From CAYPTY01 sp964413935 (lineage in GTDB: Bacteria > Bacteroidota > Rhodothermia > Balneolales > Balneolaceae), in assembly GCA_964413935.1 (NCBI GenBank), contig CAYPTY010000010.1, positions 44,376 through 108,375 of the forward strand: a stretch of 64,000 nucleotides of DNA, read 5' to 3'. The notes under the pieces were generated by a model, which saw nothing but the letters and a program-made list of their open reading frames with translations, was not told where the DNA came from and searched no databases. Position numbers and translations under genes: made by a program. The first letter of the stretch is position 1, and every line of letters begins with the position of its first letter. Positions 28,617 through 37,539 of this stretch are shown here, piece after piece.

Positions 28617-30803
28617 ATGAGAAAAAGCTCCTCAAAGAGCTACAGACGAATATTTGCTTATCTGGGCTTACTGGCCGGCAGTGCGCTTATTGCCATACTG
28701 CTCTATATCACAGGCCCGCTTCAGTATCTGGAATACCGGATTACGGATGAACTCTATGATTTTCGAGGTCCGCTGGACATCAGTGAATCTCCGGTGATTA
28801 TCGTTGAAATCAGTCAGACCGCCGATGAAGAAATTCCCTTTAAATATCCGTGGCCAACTAACCTGCATGGCAGACTGGTTGAAAACCTGAATCGCGCCGG
28901 TGCCCGAGTTATTGGCTTTGATGTGATCTTTGACCAGGCCGATATCTATGATCCGAAAAATGATTCCATTTTTGCGGCGGCCATCGAAAAATACGGTAAT
29001 GTTTATATGGCAGCCGACATAAAATCGGATCCCGTATTCGGGCAAAGTTTGCAGCGGGGACTGGTTTTGCCTGTGTCGGAACTCAGGGTGGCCAATCCAA
29101 ATGCTACCGCACTTGTTGAAACACTGACAGAGATCGACGGCAAAGTGAGGCGATATATTTTTGGGCGGAATGATGAGATAACCGGTCAGACCTATTATAT
29201 GCTGGCCTGGCAGCTGATCCGGCATTATTCAGGGTTGAAGGATCAGGCATTTACAAATTCAGAAGAGGCCTTCGGTATCGGTGATTACCGGGTTAGCAAA
29301 GACACCGGTAATTCATTTCTGATCAATTATCACGCTCCACCTTATTCCTTTCCAATGGTTTCATTCGAAGAGGTAATTGATGATTCCGCTTTCCAGACCA
29401 ATTTTGAGCGGGAGGCCTTTGATGTCAACAAATTCGACAATGAAATTGATGGGCTGCTTCAGCAGGGCATTTTCAAAGACAAAATTGTACTGGTTGGAGC
29501 CACCATGCCCACGCTGCAGGATTTCCATTCAACCCCGTATCCCGGGGCCGAGGTAACTACGAGAATTCCCGGCGTTGAAATACATGCCAATGCCATTCAG
29601 TCCATTTTGAATGGAAATTATCTGAAACGCATGGAGGGCTGGCTAACTATTCTGGCTACACTCATTCTGAGTTTGCTGGTGGTAGCGATCAACTTTCGGT
29701 GGAATTACCTGTATGGTATCAGCGGAAGCGCACTCATCATTTTGTTGTACTCCATAGGCGGTTATCAGCTTTTTGTGGGATCCAACTATCTGGTCATATT
29801 CACGGCTCCGGTTTTGTCACTGCTGATTGCACAAGCCGGAACCGGTGTTTATGAGTATCTGGTAGCCCGAAAAGAAAGAGCCCGGATTCAGGGCATGTTT
29901 GCCTCCTATGTTTCGCCGACGCTGGTTCAGCAAATGATTGAAAGCGGTGAAGAACCAACCCTGGGAGGGGAAGAAAAAGAAGTCACCGCTTTTTTCAGCG
30001 ACATTGCCTCATTCTCCGCTTTTTCCGAGGAGCTGGATGCACAGAAGCTGGTTCAGCTGATTAATGAATATTTAAGTGAGATGACTGACATACTCACGGA
30101 AGAAGGTGGAACGCTGGATAAATACATCGGGGATGCGATTGTAGGCTTTTTCGGGGCACCCGTTATGATCCAAAATCACGCTTACCGGGCCTGTGTTGCT
30201 GCTCAACGAATACAGCTGAAGCAGGAAGAGCTACGATCCAAATGGGAAAAAGAAGGCTGGCCTGATGTAGTAACACAGATGCGCACTCGCATAGGCTTGA
30301 ATACCGGTTTGATGGTAACCGGTAACATGGGATCGGATAAAAGATTTAACTACACCATGATGGGTGACAATGTAAACCTGGCTGCACGATGTGAAAGTGG
30401 TGCAAAAACCTATGGCGTATACACGATGGTTACCGAGGCTACCAAGCAGGAAGCTGAGAGGGTAAATGACCGGCTCATTTTCCGCTATCTGGACAATATT
30501 GTCGTTATGGGTCGGAAGCAGCCAGTCAAGATTTATGAAATTGTTTGTTTCAGGGAAGACGAAACACAGGAGATTACGGAATTGCTGGGCCTCTTCCAGC
30601 AAGGTATTGATGCTTATCTTCAGCAGAACTGGGATGCTGCCATATCCAAGTTTCGGATTACCGCCCAGCTTGAGCCTCTCCGGCCCGGTATGCCCGGTGT
30701 CAAAACCAATCCTTCCGAAATGTATCTCGACCGGTGCAGAAGCATGAAGGAGCTGCCCTCAATTGAAGCATGGGATGGAGTATTCCGGTTGCAATCAAAG
30801 TAA
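28617..30803 (+). CDS. CHASE2-domain class III adenylate cyclase
   Basis: 728 aa. One N-terminal helix (about 14-33), a large periplasmic CHASE2 sensor (about 35-335), three helices (about 340-415), then a cytoplasmic class III cyclase domain (about 440-630) and a short TPR-like tail (FQQGIDAYLQQNWDAAISKF). Metal aspartates D462 (FFSDIASF) and D506 (YIGDAI), adenine-specifying K502 and D584 (MMGDNVN), and transition-state N587/R591 are all present, so ATP to cAMP activity is predicted. Last gene of the operon with the FecR and barrel proteins, 11 bases behind the barrel gene. Confidence 0.93.
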   Translation: MRKSSSKSYRRIFAYLGLLAGSALIAILLYITGPLQYLEYRITDELYDFRGPLDISESPVIIVEISQTADEEIPFKYPWPTNLHGRLVENLNRAGARVIGFDVIFDQADIYDPKNDSIFAAAIEKYGNVYMAADIKSDPVFGQSLQRGLVLPVSELRVANPNATALVETLTEIDGKVRRYIFGRNDEITGQTYYMLAWQLIRHYSGLKDQAFTNSEEAFGIGDYRVSKDTGNSFLINYHAPPYSFPMVSFEEVIDDSAFQTNFEREAFDVNKFDNEIDGLLQQGIFKDKIVLVGATMPTLQDFHSTPYPGAEVTTRIPGVEIHANAIQSILNGNYLKRMEGWLTILATLILSLLVVAINFRWNYLYGISGSALIILLYSIGGYQLFVGSNYLVIFTAPVLSLLIAQAGTGVYEYLVARKERARIQGMFASYVSPTLVQQMIESGEEPTLGGEEKEVTAFFSDIASFSAFSEELDAQKLVQLINEYLSEMTDILTEEGGTLDKYIGDAIVGFFGAPVMIQNHAYRACVAAQRIQLKQEELRSKWEKEGWPDVVTQMRTRIGLNTGLMVTGNMGSDKRFNYTMMGDNVNLAARCESGAKTYGVYTMVTEATKQEAERVNDRLIFRYLDNIVVMGRKQPVKIYEIVCFREDETQEITELLGLFQQGIDAYLQQNWDAAISKFRITAQLEPLRPGMPGVKTNPSEMYLDRCRSMKELPSIEAWDGVFRLQSK

Positions 30804-30821
30804 TTTTAGGAGCAGATAAAG

Positions 30822-30854
30822 TTTGAACTTGTAGGGGCATAAGCCTTACCTTTG
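30822..30854 (+). promoter_or_regulatory. Bacteroidota promoter of the SRP RNA
   Basis: A -33 TTTG (30822-30825) and an exact -7 TACCTTTG (30847-30854) with a 21-base spacer. The predicted start falls near 30860, right at the SRP RNA 5' end. Confidence 0.75.
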
Positions 30855-30860
30855 AGGTTC

Positions 30861-30967
30861 TCTGGGCAAGTCCCATACAGTCAGCTCCCTTCGAACTCCG
30901 TCAGGGCAGGAATGCAGCAGCGGTAGAAGGTCGTAGCGACGTGATATGGATCGCTTGCCCTTTTTTT
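30861..30967 (+). ncRNA. ffs: Small bacterial SRP RNA (4.5S type)
   Basis: About 105 nt. GGGCAAG at 30864 pairs with CTTGCCC at 30954-30960, closing one long hairpin. The conserved helix-8 apex is present: GTCAGGGCAGGAATGCAGCAG, which fits the AGG-GGAA-AGCAG signature that binds the Ffh M domain. A T-run (30961-30967) follows as terminator. It has a matching promoter upstream. Scaffold of the signal recognition particle. It sits between the cyclase gene and the convergent ypdA-like gene. Confidence 0.93.
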
Positions 30968-30978
30968 ATACCCTTCAG

Positions 30979-31935
30979 TCAGGAATAATGGGCTTCCAAA
31001 TGCTCCCCGATCTGACGAGCGTGAACACGGGTATTTTCGATAAAGAGTTTGCTGGTATCCATCCCACCGCAAACCACACCGGCCACATAAATTCCGGGTC
31101 GGTTTGTTTCCAGGCTACGGTCGTTGTGCTCGGGCATGCAGGAATCATCTTCGGTAAGTTTGATGCCGAACTTGTTCATGAGCTCAAAATTGGGATGGTA
31201 GCCCGTCATGGCCATCACAAAATCATTTTCGATGGTGACATCTCCGTCGGGTGTGTTCAGCACCACCTCATGCTCTTTGATTTCCTTTACATCCGAATTG
31301 AAATAAGCTTGGATTTCCCCGTTTTTAATCCGGTTTTCGATGTCAGGTTTTACCCAGTATTTCACACTTGGCTTGATGGTATCGTATTTCACAAGCAGGG
31401 TTACATCCGCATTGGCCCGATAGCACTCAAGGGCTGCATCCACTGCGGAATTCCCGCCCCCGACTACCAGAACTTTCTGCCAGGCATAGGGATGGGGTTC
31501 ATTGTAGTAGTGGCTTACTTTGGAAAGGTGCTCACCGGGAACATCCATCAGATTGGGCTGCCCGTAAAAACCGGTTGCCACAATGATTTTTTTGGCTTCG
31601 TAGGTGGCTTTGTCGGTAGTGATGGAAAAATTGCCATCCTCACCGCTTACCGCGAGCACTTCCTCATACAAGTTGATAGGCAGTTCGAAATACTCTGATA
31701 CCCGGCGGTAATATTCCAGTGCTTCGCGACGGGTGGGCTTGGAACCATGTGAAATAAAAGGCACATCCCCGATTTCAAGCCGGTTGGAGGTGGAGAAAAA
31801 GGTCATATTTACCGGATAGTGATAGATGGAGTTTACCAGAGCTCCTTTCTCAATTATGCGAAAAGGGATTCCCCTGTTTTTCAATTCAATTCCGGTTGCA
31901 ATGCCGATGGGTCCTGCGCCGATAATAATAACCAT
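30979..31935 (-). CDS. YpdA-family FAD/NAD(P) disulfide reductase
   Basis: 318 aa. N-terminal FAD-binding GAGPIGIATGIEL (6-18) and a second nucleotide-binding motif VVGGGNSAVDAALE (about 168-181); the length and the conserved YHYPVNMTFFSTSNRLEIG stretch match YpdA, the putative bacillithiol disulfide reductase. There is no CxxC active site, as in YpdA. It probably recycles a low-molecular-weight thiol with NADPH. It follows the YheT-like hydrolase gene after 26 bases on the same strand. Confidence 0.9.
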   Translation of the reverse strand: MVIIIGAGPIGIATGIELKNRGIPFRIIEKGALVNSIYHYPVNMTFFSTSNRLEIGDVPFISHGSKPTRREALEYYRRVSEYFELPINLYEEVLAVSGEDGNFSITTDKATYEAKKIIVATGFYGQPNLMDVPGEHLSKVSHYYNEPHPYAWQKVLVVGGGNSAVDAALECYRANADVTLLVKYDTIKPSVKYWVKPDIENRIKNGEIQAYFNSDVKEIKEHEVVLNTPDGDVTIENDFVMAMTGYHPNFELMNKFGIKLTEDDSCMPEHNDRSLETNRPGIYVAGVVCGGMDTSKLFIENTRVHARQIGEHLEAHYS

Positions 31936-31961
31936 AGAGTTTGGAGTCGTTTAATATTCTC

Positions 31962-32912
31962 TTAAAAATTTCCGTCCTGAAGCCAGTTAACAATACCTTT
32001 GTTGAGCCAGTTCTCTTCACGGCTCCAGAAAGCGACATGTCCGCCTTTCTCGGTGAACAAGGTATGGATATTCAGCTTCTCTTTCATCACATCGAATGGG
32101 GCGTACTTTATGGGACAGATGGGGTCGTCGATGCTGTGAATGATCAGGGTTTGGGTTTCAATTTCCGGAATGAAGATTTTGCTGCTGTTTGAGGAATAGT
32201 ACTCTACAGCCGAGGCATAACCATGCAGAGGGGCTGTGATCTGGTCGTCGAAATCATACAGGCTTTTCCCGTTGAATCTGGGTAAATCAGGAAAACGCCT
32301 GCGATGCTCCTCCAGCTTGGCTGAAATGGATCGGATAAAATACAGATCATAAACCTTATTAAATCCCTTCTTAAGCTGATGGGCCCCTTCGAGTAAGTCA
32401 AATGGCGGTGAAATAGCGACTGCCGCTTTCAATGGATGATCCGATCCGTTTTCTCCCAGATATTTCAGGAGGGCATTACCGCCCAAAGAGAAACCTGCAG
32501 CCACCATCTGTGCTGGTTGCATCTGCTCCATCACCCATGAAAAAACAGTTTTATAATCGGAGGTGAAGCCCGCATGATAAGCATAGGGCTTATTATTGAG
32601 CCGGGAGCCGCATCCTCTGAAATTAACGGCTACCACATTCCAGCCCGACTGAGCCAATGTAGCGGCCAGGTTCTGTACATAAAAACGACTGCTGTTACCC
32701 TCCAGTCCATGAAAAAGGACGGCGCATTTATTGGGAGCTTCACTTTCGATGAGATCCAGTTCCAGAAAATCGCCGTCGTGTGTGGGAATCTCTACCCGGC
32801 GATAATCAACCGGCAGCTTTTCCTTAAAAAAGGAGGAAGCAATGGTTTGTGTGTGGGGATTGGCTGCCCACCAGGGTTCATTGAATGTTTGGGTATGGAT
32901 ATTGATCTTCAA
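31962..32912 (-). CDS. YheT-like alpha/beta hydrolase
   Basis: 316 aa. Alpha/beta hydrolase of the YheT/ABHD1-3 family: WWAANPHTQTI near the N-terminus, oxyanion/nucleophile region GFSLGGNALLKYLG, acid residue in IHSIDDPICP and His in GGHVAFW. Probably an esterase acting on lipids or short esters; substrate unknown. The start is TTG at 32910-32912, supported by the conserved N-terminus and by a TATATTTG promoter element about 25 bases upstream. Leads the two-gene unit with ypdA. Confidence 0.87.
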   Translation of the reverse strand: MKINIHTQTFNEPWWAANPHTQTIASSFFKEKLPVDYRRVEIPTHDGDFLELDLIESEAPNKCAVLFHGLEGNSSRFYVQNLAATLAQSGWNVVAVNFRGCGSRLNNKPYAYHAGFTSDYKTVFSWVMEQMQPAQMVAAGFSLGGNALLKYLGENGSDHPLKAAVAISPPFDLLEGAHQLKKGFNKVYDLYFIRSISAKLEEHRRRFPDLPRFNGKSLYDFDDQITAPLHGYASAVEYYSSNSSKIFIPEIETQTLIIHSIDDPICPIKYAPFDVMKEKLNIHTLFTEKGGHVAFWSREENWLNKGIVNWLQDGNF

Positions 32913-32936
32913 TAGCTAACTTGATGCGATTTTCAG

Positions 32937-32944
32937 CAAATATA
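32937..32944 (-). promoter_or_regulatory. -7 promoter element for the YheT/YpdA unit
   Basis: Reverse strand TATATTTG, an exact TAnnTTTG match, ending 25 bases before the TTG start at 32912. No clear -33 TTTG is at the standard distance. Confidence 0.45.
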
Positions 32945-32986
32945 AAGGTTTGATCTGTGACTTATATCAGCGGTTCCGGCAGTAGC

Positions 32987-34552
32987 ATGATGCCCATCAA
33001 AAGGATCGGTGCCATCGATCTGGGAACCAACTCTTTTCATGCGGTGATAGTGGATATTTATCCGGATGGTTCATTCCGGAAAGTGGATACCCTCAAAGAG
33101 ATGGTGGTACTGGCCAAAGGCAGTGGGCTTGGAAAAAAGCTGACTGATGCCGCCATCAAACGTGGCATGAAAGCTCTGAAGAATATCAAACTGCTCTGTG
33201 AAAATCAGGGAGCAGAAGAAATTCTGGCTTATGCTACCTCAGCAATTCGGGAAGCGGAGAATGGGGGTGATTTCATACAGCAGAGTATCGATGAACTGGG
33301 CATTAAAATTAATGCCATACCGGGCCGATTGGAGGCCGAACTGATTGGCTATGCAGTACAGCACGGAGTTCGACTGGATGATAAAGCTGTTCTGATTGTG
33401 GATATTGGTGGAGGCAGTGTAGAGTTTATCATTGCCAATCGGGATGAATTCTTTGATCTGGCTTCCCTCAAGATCGGGGTATCGCGTATGACCGACAGGT
33501 TTAAACCCAAAGATCCCATCAGCAAAGCGGAAGAAGAAACGCTTAAGTCCCATTACAAAGAGCAGATGAGCGGAATCATTTCATCGTTCAGGAATTTCAA
33601 TTCTGATATCATGATCGGATGCTCTGGAACACTGCAGGCCATTGGACTGATGATTGCTCATCGCCGCAATAAAGACGCTTCTGAAGTGATGCTGAATGAA
33701 CTGGATTTTACTTCCGATGACTTCAGAAGCTTCTACAGGTATTTCATCAAATTAAACCGCAAAGAGCGGGCTAAAGTCAGAGGACTGGATTCAAAAAGGC
33801 TGGATTTTATTGTGGCGGGCGTAGTTCTGGTGCATCAGATTATCGAGGAATTCGGCATAAAGCACATTCGTATTTCAGATCAGGCTCTAAGGGAAGGGAT
33901 AATTATCCGATACCTTAAAAAGGATATGATTGGCTTACCCAGCGACAGTTCCTATCGCGATCCCCGACGCAGAAGCGTATTTGAACTGCTTCGAAAATGC
34001 CAGTGGCATGAACAGCACTCGAGGCATGTAACCGGAATGGCTCTGGAGATATTCGATCAACTCAGGGAGGAACTGCAGCTGGATGACAATGATCGGGAAT
34101 TACTGGAGTACGCTGCTTATATGCATGATATCGGATACCACATTTCCCATTCAGCCCATCACAAGCATGCCCTTTATATTATCAAACATGCCGAGCTGAA
34201 GGGATTCAAGGAGACCGAGATCGAGATTATGGCTCATGTGGCCCGTTATCATCGGCGTTCAACTCCCAAAAAACGACATGAAGAATACTGGGCACTTAAA
34301 AAACCCATCCGGAACAAGATCAAAGCCCTTGCCGGTATTTTGCGGGTAGCCGACGGAATGGACCGCAGTCACTATCAGAATGTGAAAAAACTGGATTTCG
34401 AGCTGACCGACGAACAATTTAAAATCCGCATCTGGACAGAAGCAGATCCCCAGCTTGAAATCTGGGGCGCCATGCGAAAAAGCCATCTGCTGACTAAAGT
34501 ACTCGGCCGGAAAGTACTGGTAGAGGCCAGAGATCTGGCCGTCATCGGATAG
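32987..34552 (+). CDS. Ppx/GppA phosphatase with C-terminal HD domain
   Basis: 521 aa from the ATG at 32987 (a second ATG follows at once; an upstream GTG at 32957 would add ten residues). The actin-like Ppx/GppA domain spans about 5-300: IGAIDLGTNSFHAVIVD, ATSAIREAENG, VDIGGGSVEFII. A C-terminal HD-type region (about 320-510) has HSRHVTGMALEIFDQ and MHDIGYHISHSAHH. It hydrolyses polyphosphate and/or pppGpp. Divergent from the YheT-like gene. Which of the two substrates dominates cannot be read here. Confidence 0.9.
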   Translation: MMPIKRIGAIDLGTNSFHAVIVDIYPDGSFRKVDTLKEMVVLAKGSGLGKKLTDAAIKRGMKALKNIKLLCENQGAEEILAYATSAIREAENGGDFIQQSIDELGIKINAIPGRLEAELIGYAVQHGVRLDDKAVLIVDIGGGSVEFIIANRDEFFDLASLKIGVSRMTDRFKPKDPISKAEEETLKSHYKEQMSGIISSFRNFNSDIMIGCSGTLQAIGLMIAHRRNKDASEVMLNELDFTSDDFRSFYRYFIKLNRKERAKVRGLDSKRLDFIVAGVVLVHQIIEEFGIKHIRISDQALREGIIIRYLKKDMIGLPSDSSYRDPRRRSVFELLRKCQWHEQHSRHVTGMALEIFDQLREELQLDDNDRELLEYAAYMHDIGYHISHSAHHKHALYIIKHAELKGFKETEIEIMAHVARYHRRSTPKKRHEEYWALKKPIRNKIKALAGILRVADGMDRSHYQNVKKLDFELTDEQFKIRIWTEADPQLEIWGAMRKSHLLTKVLGRKVLVEARDLAVIG

Positions 34553-34600
34553 AAATCACCGCTACCAAAGATTATCCATAAATACGAACATCACTCCATC

Positions 34601-36796
34601 ATGAAAAAGCTATTCTATCTTTCATTTCTCTTCATTTTTGTGTCTTGTGCGCATCCCAATCCGCATAATTTCGCTCCGGAAGAAATTACAGCCTGGCAGG
34701 AACAGGCGGAACGGGTTACCATTATCCGGGATAACTTCGGAATTCCTCATGTGTATGGTGAAAGTGATGCTGATGCTGTTTTTGGAATGCTCTATGCGCA
34801 GGCGGAGGATGATTTTCCCCGGGTGGAACGCAATTACTACTGGGCAATAGGGAGAATGGCTGAAGTACAGGGGGAGGAAGCCCTTTACTCAGACCTGAGA
34901 GCAAGAATGTATATGACCGTTGATGAGGCAAAAGAGCAGTATGAATCGGCCCCGGACTGGTTGAAAGAACTGTGTCAGGCTTATGCTGACGGGCTGAATT
35001 ATTATCTGTATACGCATCCTGAGGTGAAACCGGAGACCATCACCCGTTTTGAGCCCTGGTTCCCGCTGTTCTTTTTTGAAGGATCTATCGGAGGTGACAT
35101 CGAAAGAGTGAGAACCAGCCGAATAAAGGCTTTTTACGGGGAAGGGGAAGCAGTGGCGATGGCTGATTATGAATCGCCTGATGAACTGGCAGTTCTGGAA
35201 GAACCAAGAGGATCGAACGGGATCGCAGTGAGTGGTGAGCTTACCGAATCCGGTAATGCGATGCTGCTGATTAATCCGCATACCTCCTTTTATTTTCGTG
35301 GGGAATCACAGGTGGTTAGCCAGGAGGGTTTAAATGCCTATGGAGCCACCACCTGGGGACAGTTTTTTATCTATCAGGGATTTAATGAAAACACGGGCTG
35401 GATGCATACCTCAACCTATGTGGATTTCATGGATGAGTTTGTGGAGGAAGTGGATTCCGTTGATGGCAAACTCATGTACAAGTATGGCGAAGAATGGAGG
35501 GAGGTAGAAGAGCATGAGGTGACCCTCAATTATCGGGATGGAGAAGCCATGAAACAGCGAAGATTCACCTTTTACCGAACCCATCATGGACCCATAACCC
35601 ATTCCATCGACGGAAAGTGGGTTGCAACCAAGCTGAACTGGGATCCGGTAAATGCACTGATTCAGTCTTTTACCCGAACCAAGAAAAAAAATCATGATGA
35701 GTTTAGGGAGATGATGCAGATTCGAAGAAACTCATCGAATAACACCGTTTTTGCGGACTCTGAAGGCAACATTGCCTATTATCACGGGAATTTTATTCCC
35801 AAGCGTGATCCAGGTTTTGATTATCAGCGTCCGGTTGATGGTTCTGACCCGGCCACAGACTGGCAGGGTTTACATACGGTGGATGAAGCCATCACCATCC
35901 TGAATCCGGGCACCGGGTGGATTCAAAATTGTAATTCAACCCCATTCACAGCGGCAATGAATTATTCTCCGAAACGTGAAGACTACCCATTTTACATGGC
36001 TCCGGATCCGGAGAATTTCCGCGCTGTACATGCGGTGGATGTACTGAAGGATGCGAAAGACCTGACTCTGGATGGACTTATTGAACTGGCTCATGATTCT
36101 TATCTTCCTGCTTTTGAGGATCTGGTTCCCGGCCTAATCGAAGCTTATGATGCAATGAAACCGGAGGGCGATAGTTTGAGAGAGGCCATTGAAGTGATGA
36201 GAGGCTGGGATCTAAGAACAGGAAAAGAATCGGTGGGGATGAGTCTTGCCCATTTTTACGGCATTGAGATTATTCGTAATGCGGATTATCCGGATAATGT
36301 ACGCGGGCTGATGGATGAGTTTAAGTGGTTCGGGACGAAATCACCGTATGAAGAGCGTATCAATCTGTTTCAGAATACCATTGCGCAATTGCAGCAGGAT
36401 TTCGGCAGCTGGAATACTCCGTGGGGAGAAATCAATCGTTTTCAGCGTTTAACCGGAGATATGCAATCGGTATTCGATGATGCCAAACCGAGCATTCCGG
36501 TCGGTTTCACTACCGGTCGCTGGGGTGCGCTGGCCGCTTACGGTGCCCGTGCTGCTGAAAATACCAAACGCCTTTATGGCTATCGCGGGAATTCCTTTGT
36601 GGCTGCTGTGGAGTTTGGAGATTCTTTACGTGCTAAAAGCATACTTGCGGGAGGGCAGAGCGGTGATCCGGATTCTCCTCATTTCTTTGATCAGGCTCAG
36701 ATGTATGCGGATGCTAAATGGAAGGATGTTCTTTTTTACCGGAAGGATGTGGAAGCGAATGCCAAAGAAAATTACAGCCCCGGTAAGAGAAAATAG
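34601..36796 (+). CDS. Penicillin acylase-family Ntn hydrolase (lipoprotein)
   Basis: 731 aa. Lipoprotein signal MKKLFYLSFLFIFVSC. N-terminal chain with RDNFGIPHVYGESDADA; the autocatalytic site is PRGSNGIAVSG, where Ser (about residue 207) becomes the beta-chain N-terminal nucleophile; later LINPHTSFYFRGE and the WIQNCNSTPF motif complete the family pattern. Such enzymes hydrolyse amides including beta-lactam side chains and acyl-homoserine lactones; the native substrate is unknown. The stop codon TAG is contributed by the first bases of a REP palindrome (TAGCACAAG), so the C-terminus may have been changed by REP insertion. Confidence 0.9.
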   Translation: MKKLFYLSFLFIFVSCAHPNPHNFAPEEITAWQEQAERVTIIRDNFGIPHVYGESDADAVFGMLYAQAEDDFPRVERNYYWAIGRMAEVQGEEALYSDLRARMYMTVDEAKEQYESAPDWLKELCQAYADGLNYYLYTHPEVKPETITRFEPWFPLFFFEGSIGGDIERVRTSRIKAFYGEGEAVAMADYESPDELAVLEEPRGSNGIAVSGELTESGNAMLLINPHTSFYFRGESQVVSQEGLNAYGATTWGQFFIYQGFNENTGWMHTSTYVDFMDEFVEEVDSVDGKLMYKYGEEWREVEEHEVTLNYRDGEAMKQRRFTFYRTHHGPITHSIDGKWVATKLNWDPVNALIQSFTRTKKKNHDEFREMMQIRRNSSNNTVFADSEGNIAYYHGNFIPKRDPGFDYQRPVDGSDPATDWQGLHTVDEAITILNPGTGWIQNCNSTPFTAAMNYSPKREDYPFYMAPDPENFRAVHAVDVLKDAKDLTLDGLIELAHDSYLPAFEDLVPGLIEAYDAMKPEGDSLREAIEVMRGWDLRTGKESVGMSLAHFYGIEIIRNADYPDNVRGLMDEFKWFGTKSPYEERINLFQNTIAQLQQDFGSWNTPWGEINRFQRLTGDMQSVFDDAKPSIPVGFTTGRWGALAAYGARAAENTKRLYGYRGNSFVAAVEFGDSLRAKSILAGGQSGDPDSPHFFDQAQMYADAKWKDVLFYRKDVEANAKENYSPGKRK

Positions 36797-36845
36797 CACA
36801 AGCGAATGCTTGCGCTGTTTATTTCGATAATGAAATGTTCGCCGG
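36793..36845 (+). repeat. REP unit after the acylase gene
   Basis: Palindrome AGCACAAG-CGAATG-CTTGCGCT at 36795-36816, followed by the conserved tail TTTCGATAATGAAATGTTCG that accompanies the tandem copies at 37542-37807. The TAG at 36794-36796 is also the acylase stop. Confidence 0.88.
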
Positions 36846-36894
36846 GTTAGGCAACAGCGGAAGTCTTTGAATCAATGATCTTTAGTTTATAGTT

Positions 36895-36912
36895 CAAGCA
36901 TTCGCTTGTGCT
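36895..36912 (-). repeat. Inverted REP unit downstream of the RAYT gene
   Basis: CAAGCATTCGCTTGTGCT is the reverse complement of the REP palindrome core. With the unit at 36795 it forms a head-to-head pair, like a bacterial BIME, five bases before the RAYT stop codon. Confidence 0.8.
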
Positions 36913-36917
36913 ATTGT

Positions 36918-37472
36918 TCAAAAAAGACCATCATCAATCTCAAGTTTTGGTGTAAGTGAGCTGAAGTTTCTCGCACTGCTCCAAAGCCAATGTTCCGGTT
37001 TCTCAACATAACCTGCTGCTACGGGATTGTAATGTATGTAATTGATTTTTTGGTGAACCAGTTTATCGTTGTAAAGTTCAATGGGATGGTTATGCTGCAT
37101 CCATAATTGCCAGCCATAGTTGTTGTTATTTTGCAGCCCGATGTTCTGAAATATTGTTTTCAGCCAATCTTTTCTGCTTTCGTAAAGACATTTCCCAAAC
37201 AGTTCTATTCTAATTCTAGAGGAAGTGAACCTTTTAAAATCCCTGATGGTATCTGATAGTTTTAAATTTTTTGTTCCTAGAATCAGATGAATATGGGATG
37301 GCATAATGCAATAAGCATATATCAGCAGTCCTTTGTGTTTTCTGCAATAAAGCAAACTTTCGATAATTATTTGTATGAACTCACTTCTCGTGAATAGATC
37401 GACCCAGCCAACAACTGTAAGGGTTACGAAATATGGATATTCAGCACTGCGAATTTTGAATTTTCGACTCAT
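36918..37472 (-). CDS. REP-associated tyrosine transposase (RAYT, Y1 HUH family)
   Basis: 184 aa, one TnpA_REP domain. The HUH metal motif is H60-I-H62 (MPSHIHLIL), and the RAYT signature near the C-terminus is INYIHYNPVAAGYV with candidate nucleophile tyrosines at 145 and 148. These single-strand nucleases cut and join at REP palindromes. The gene is flanked on both sides by matching REP copies (36795, 36895 inverted; five tandem copies from 37542), the classic REPtron arrangement. It looks intact. No IS200-type accessory gene is present. Confidence 0.9.
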   Translation of the reverse strand: MSRKFKIRSAEYPYFVTLTVVGWVDLFTRSEFIQIIIESLLYCRKHKGLLIYAYCIMPSHIHLILGTKNLKLSDTIRDFKRFTSSRIRIELFGKCLYESRKDWLKTIFQNIGLQNNNNYGWQLWMQHNHPIELYNDKLVHQKINYIHYNPVAAGYVEKPEHWLWSSARNFSSLTPKLEIDDGLF

Positions 37473-37539
37473 TAAATGAGTCTAATTTTTTGCAAGAAAT
37501 GTTGAAAGGAGATTCATTCGTAGAAAAGTCGAAAAATAA

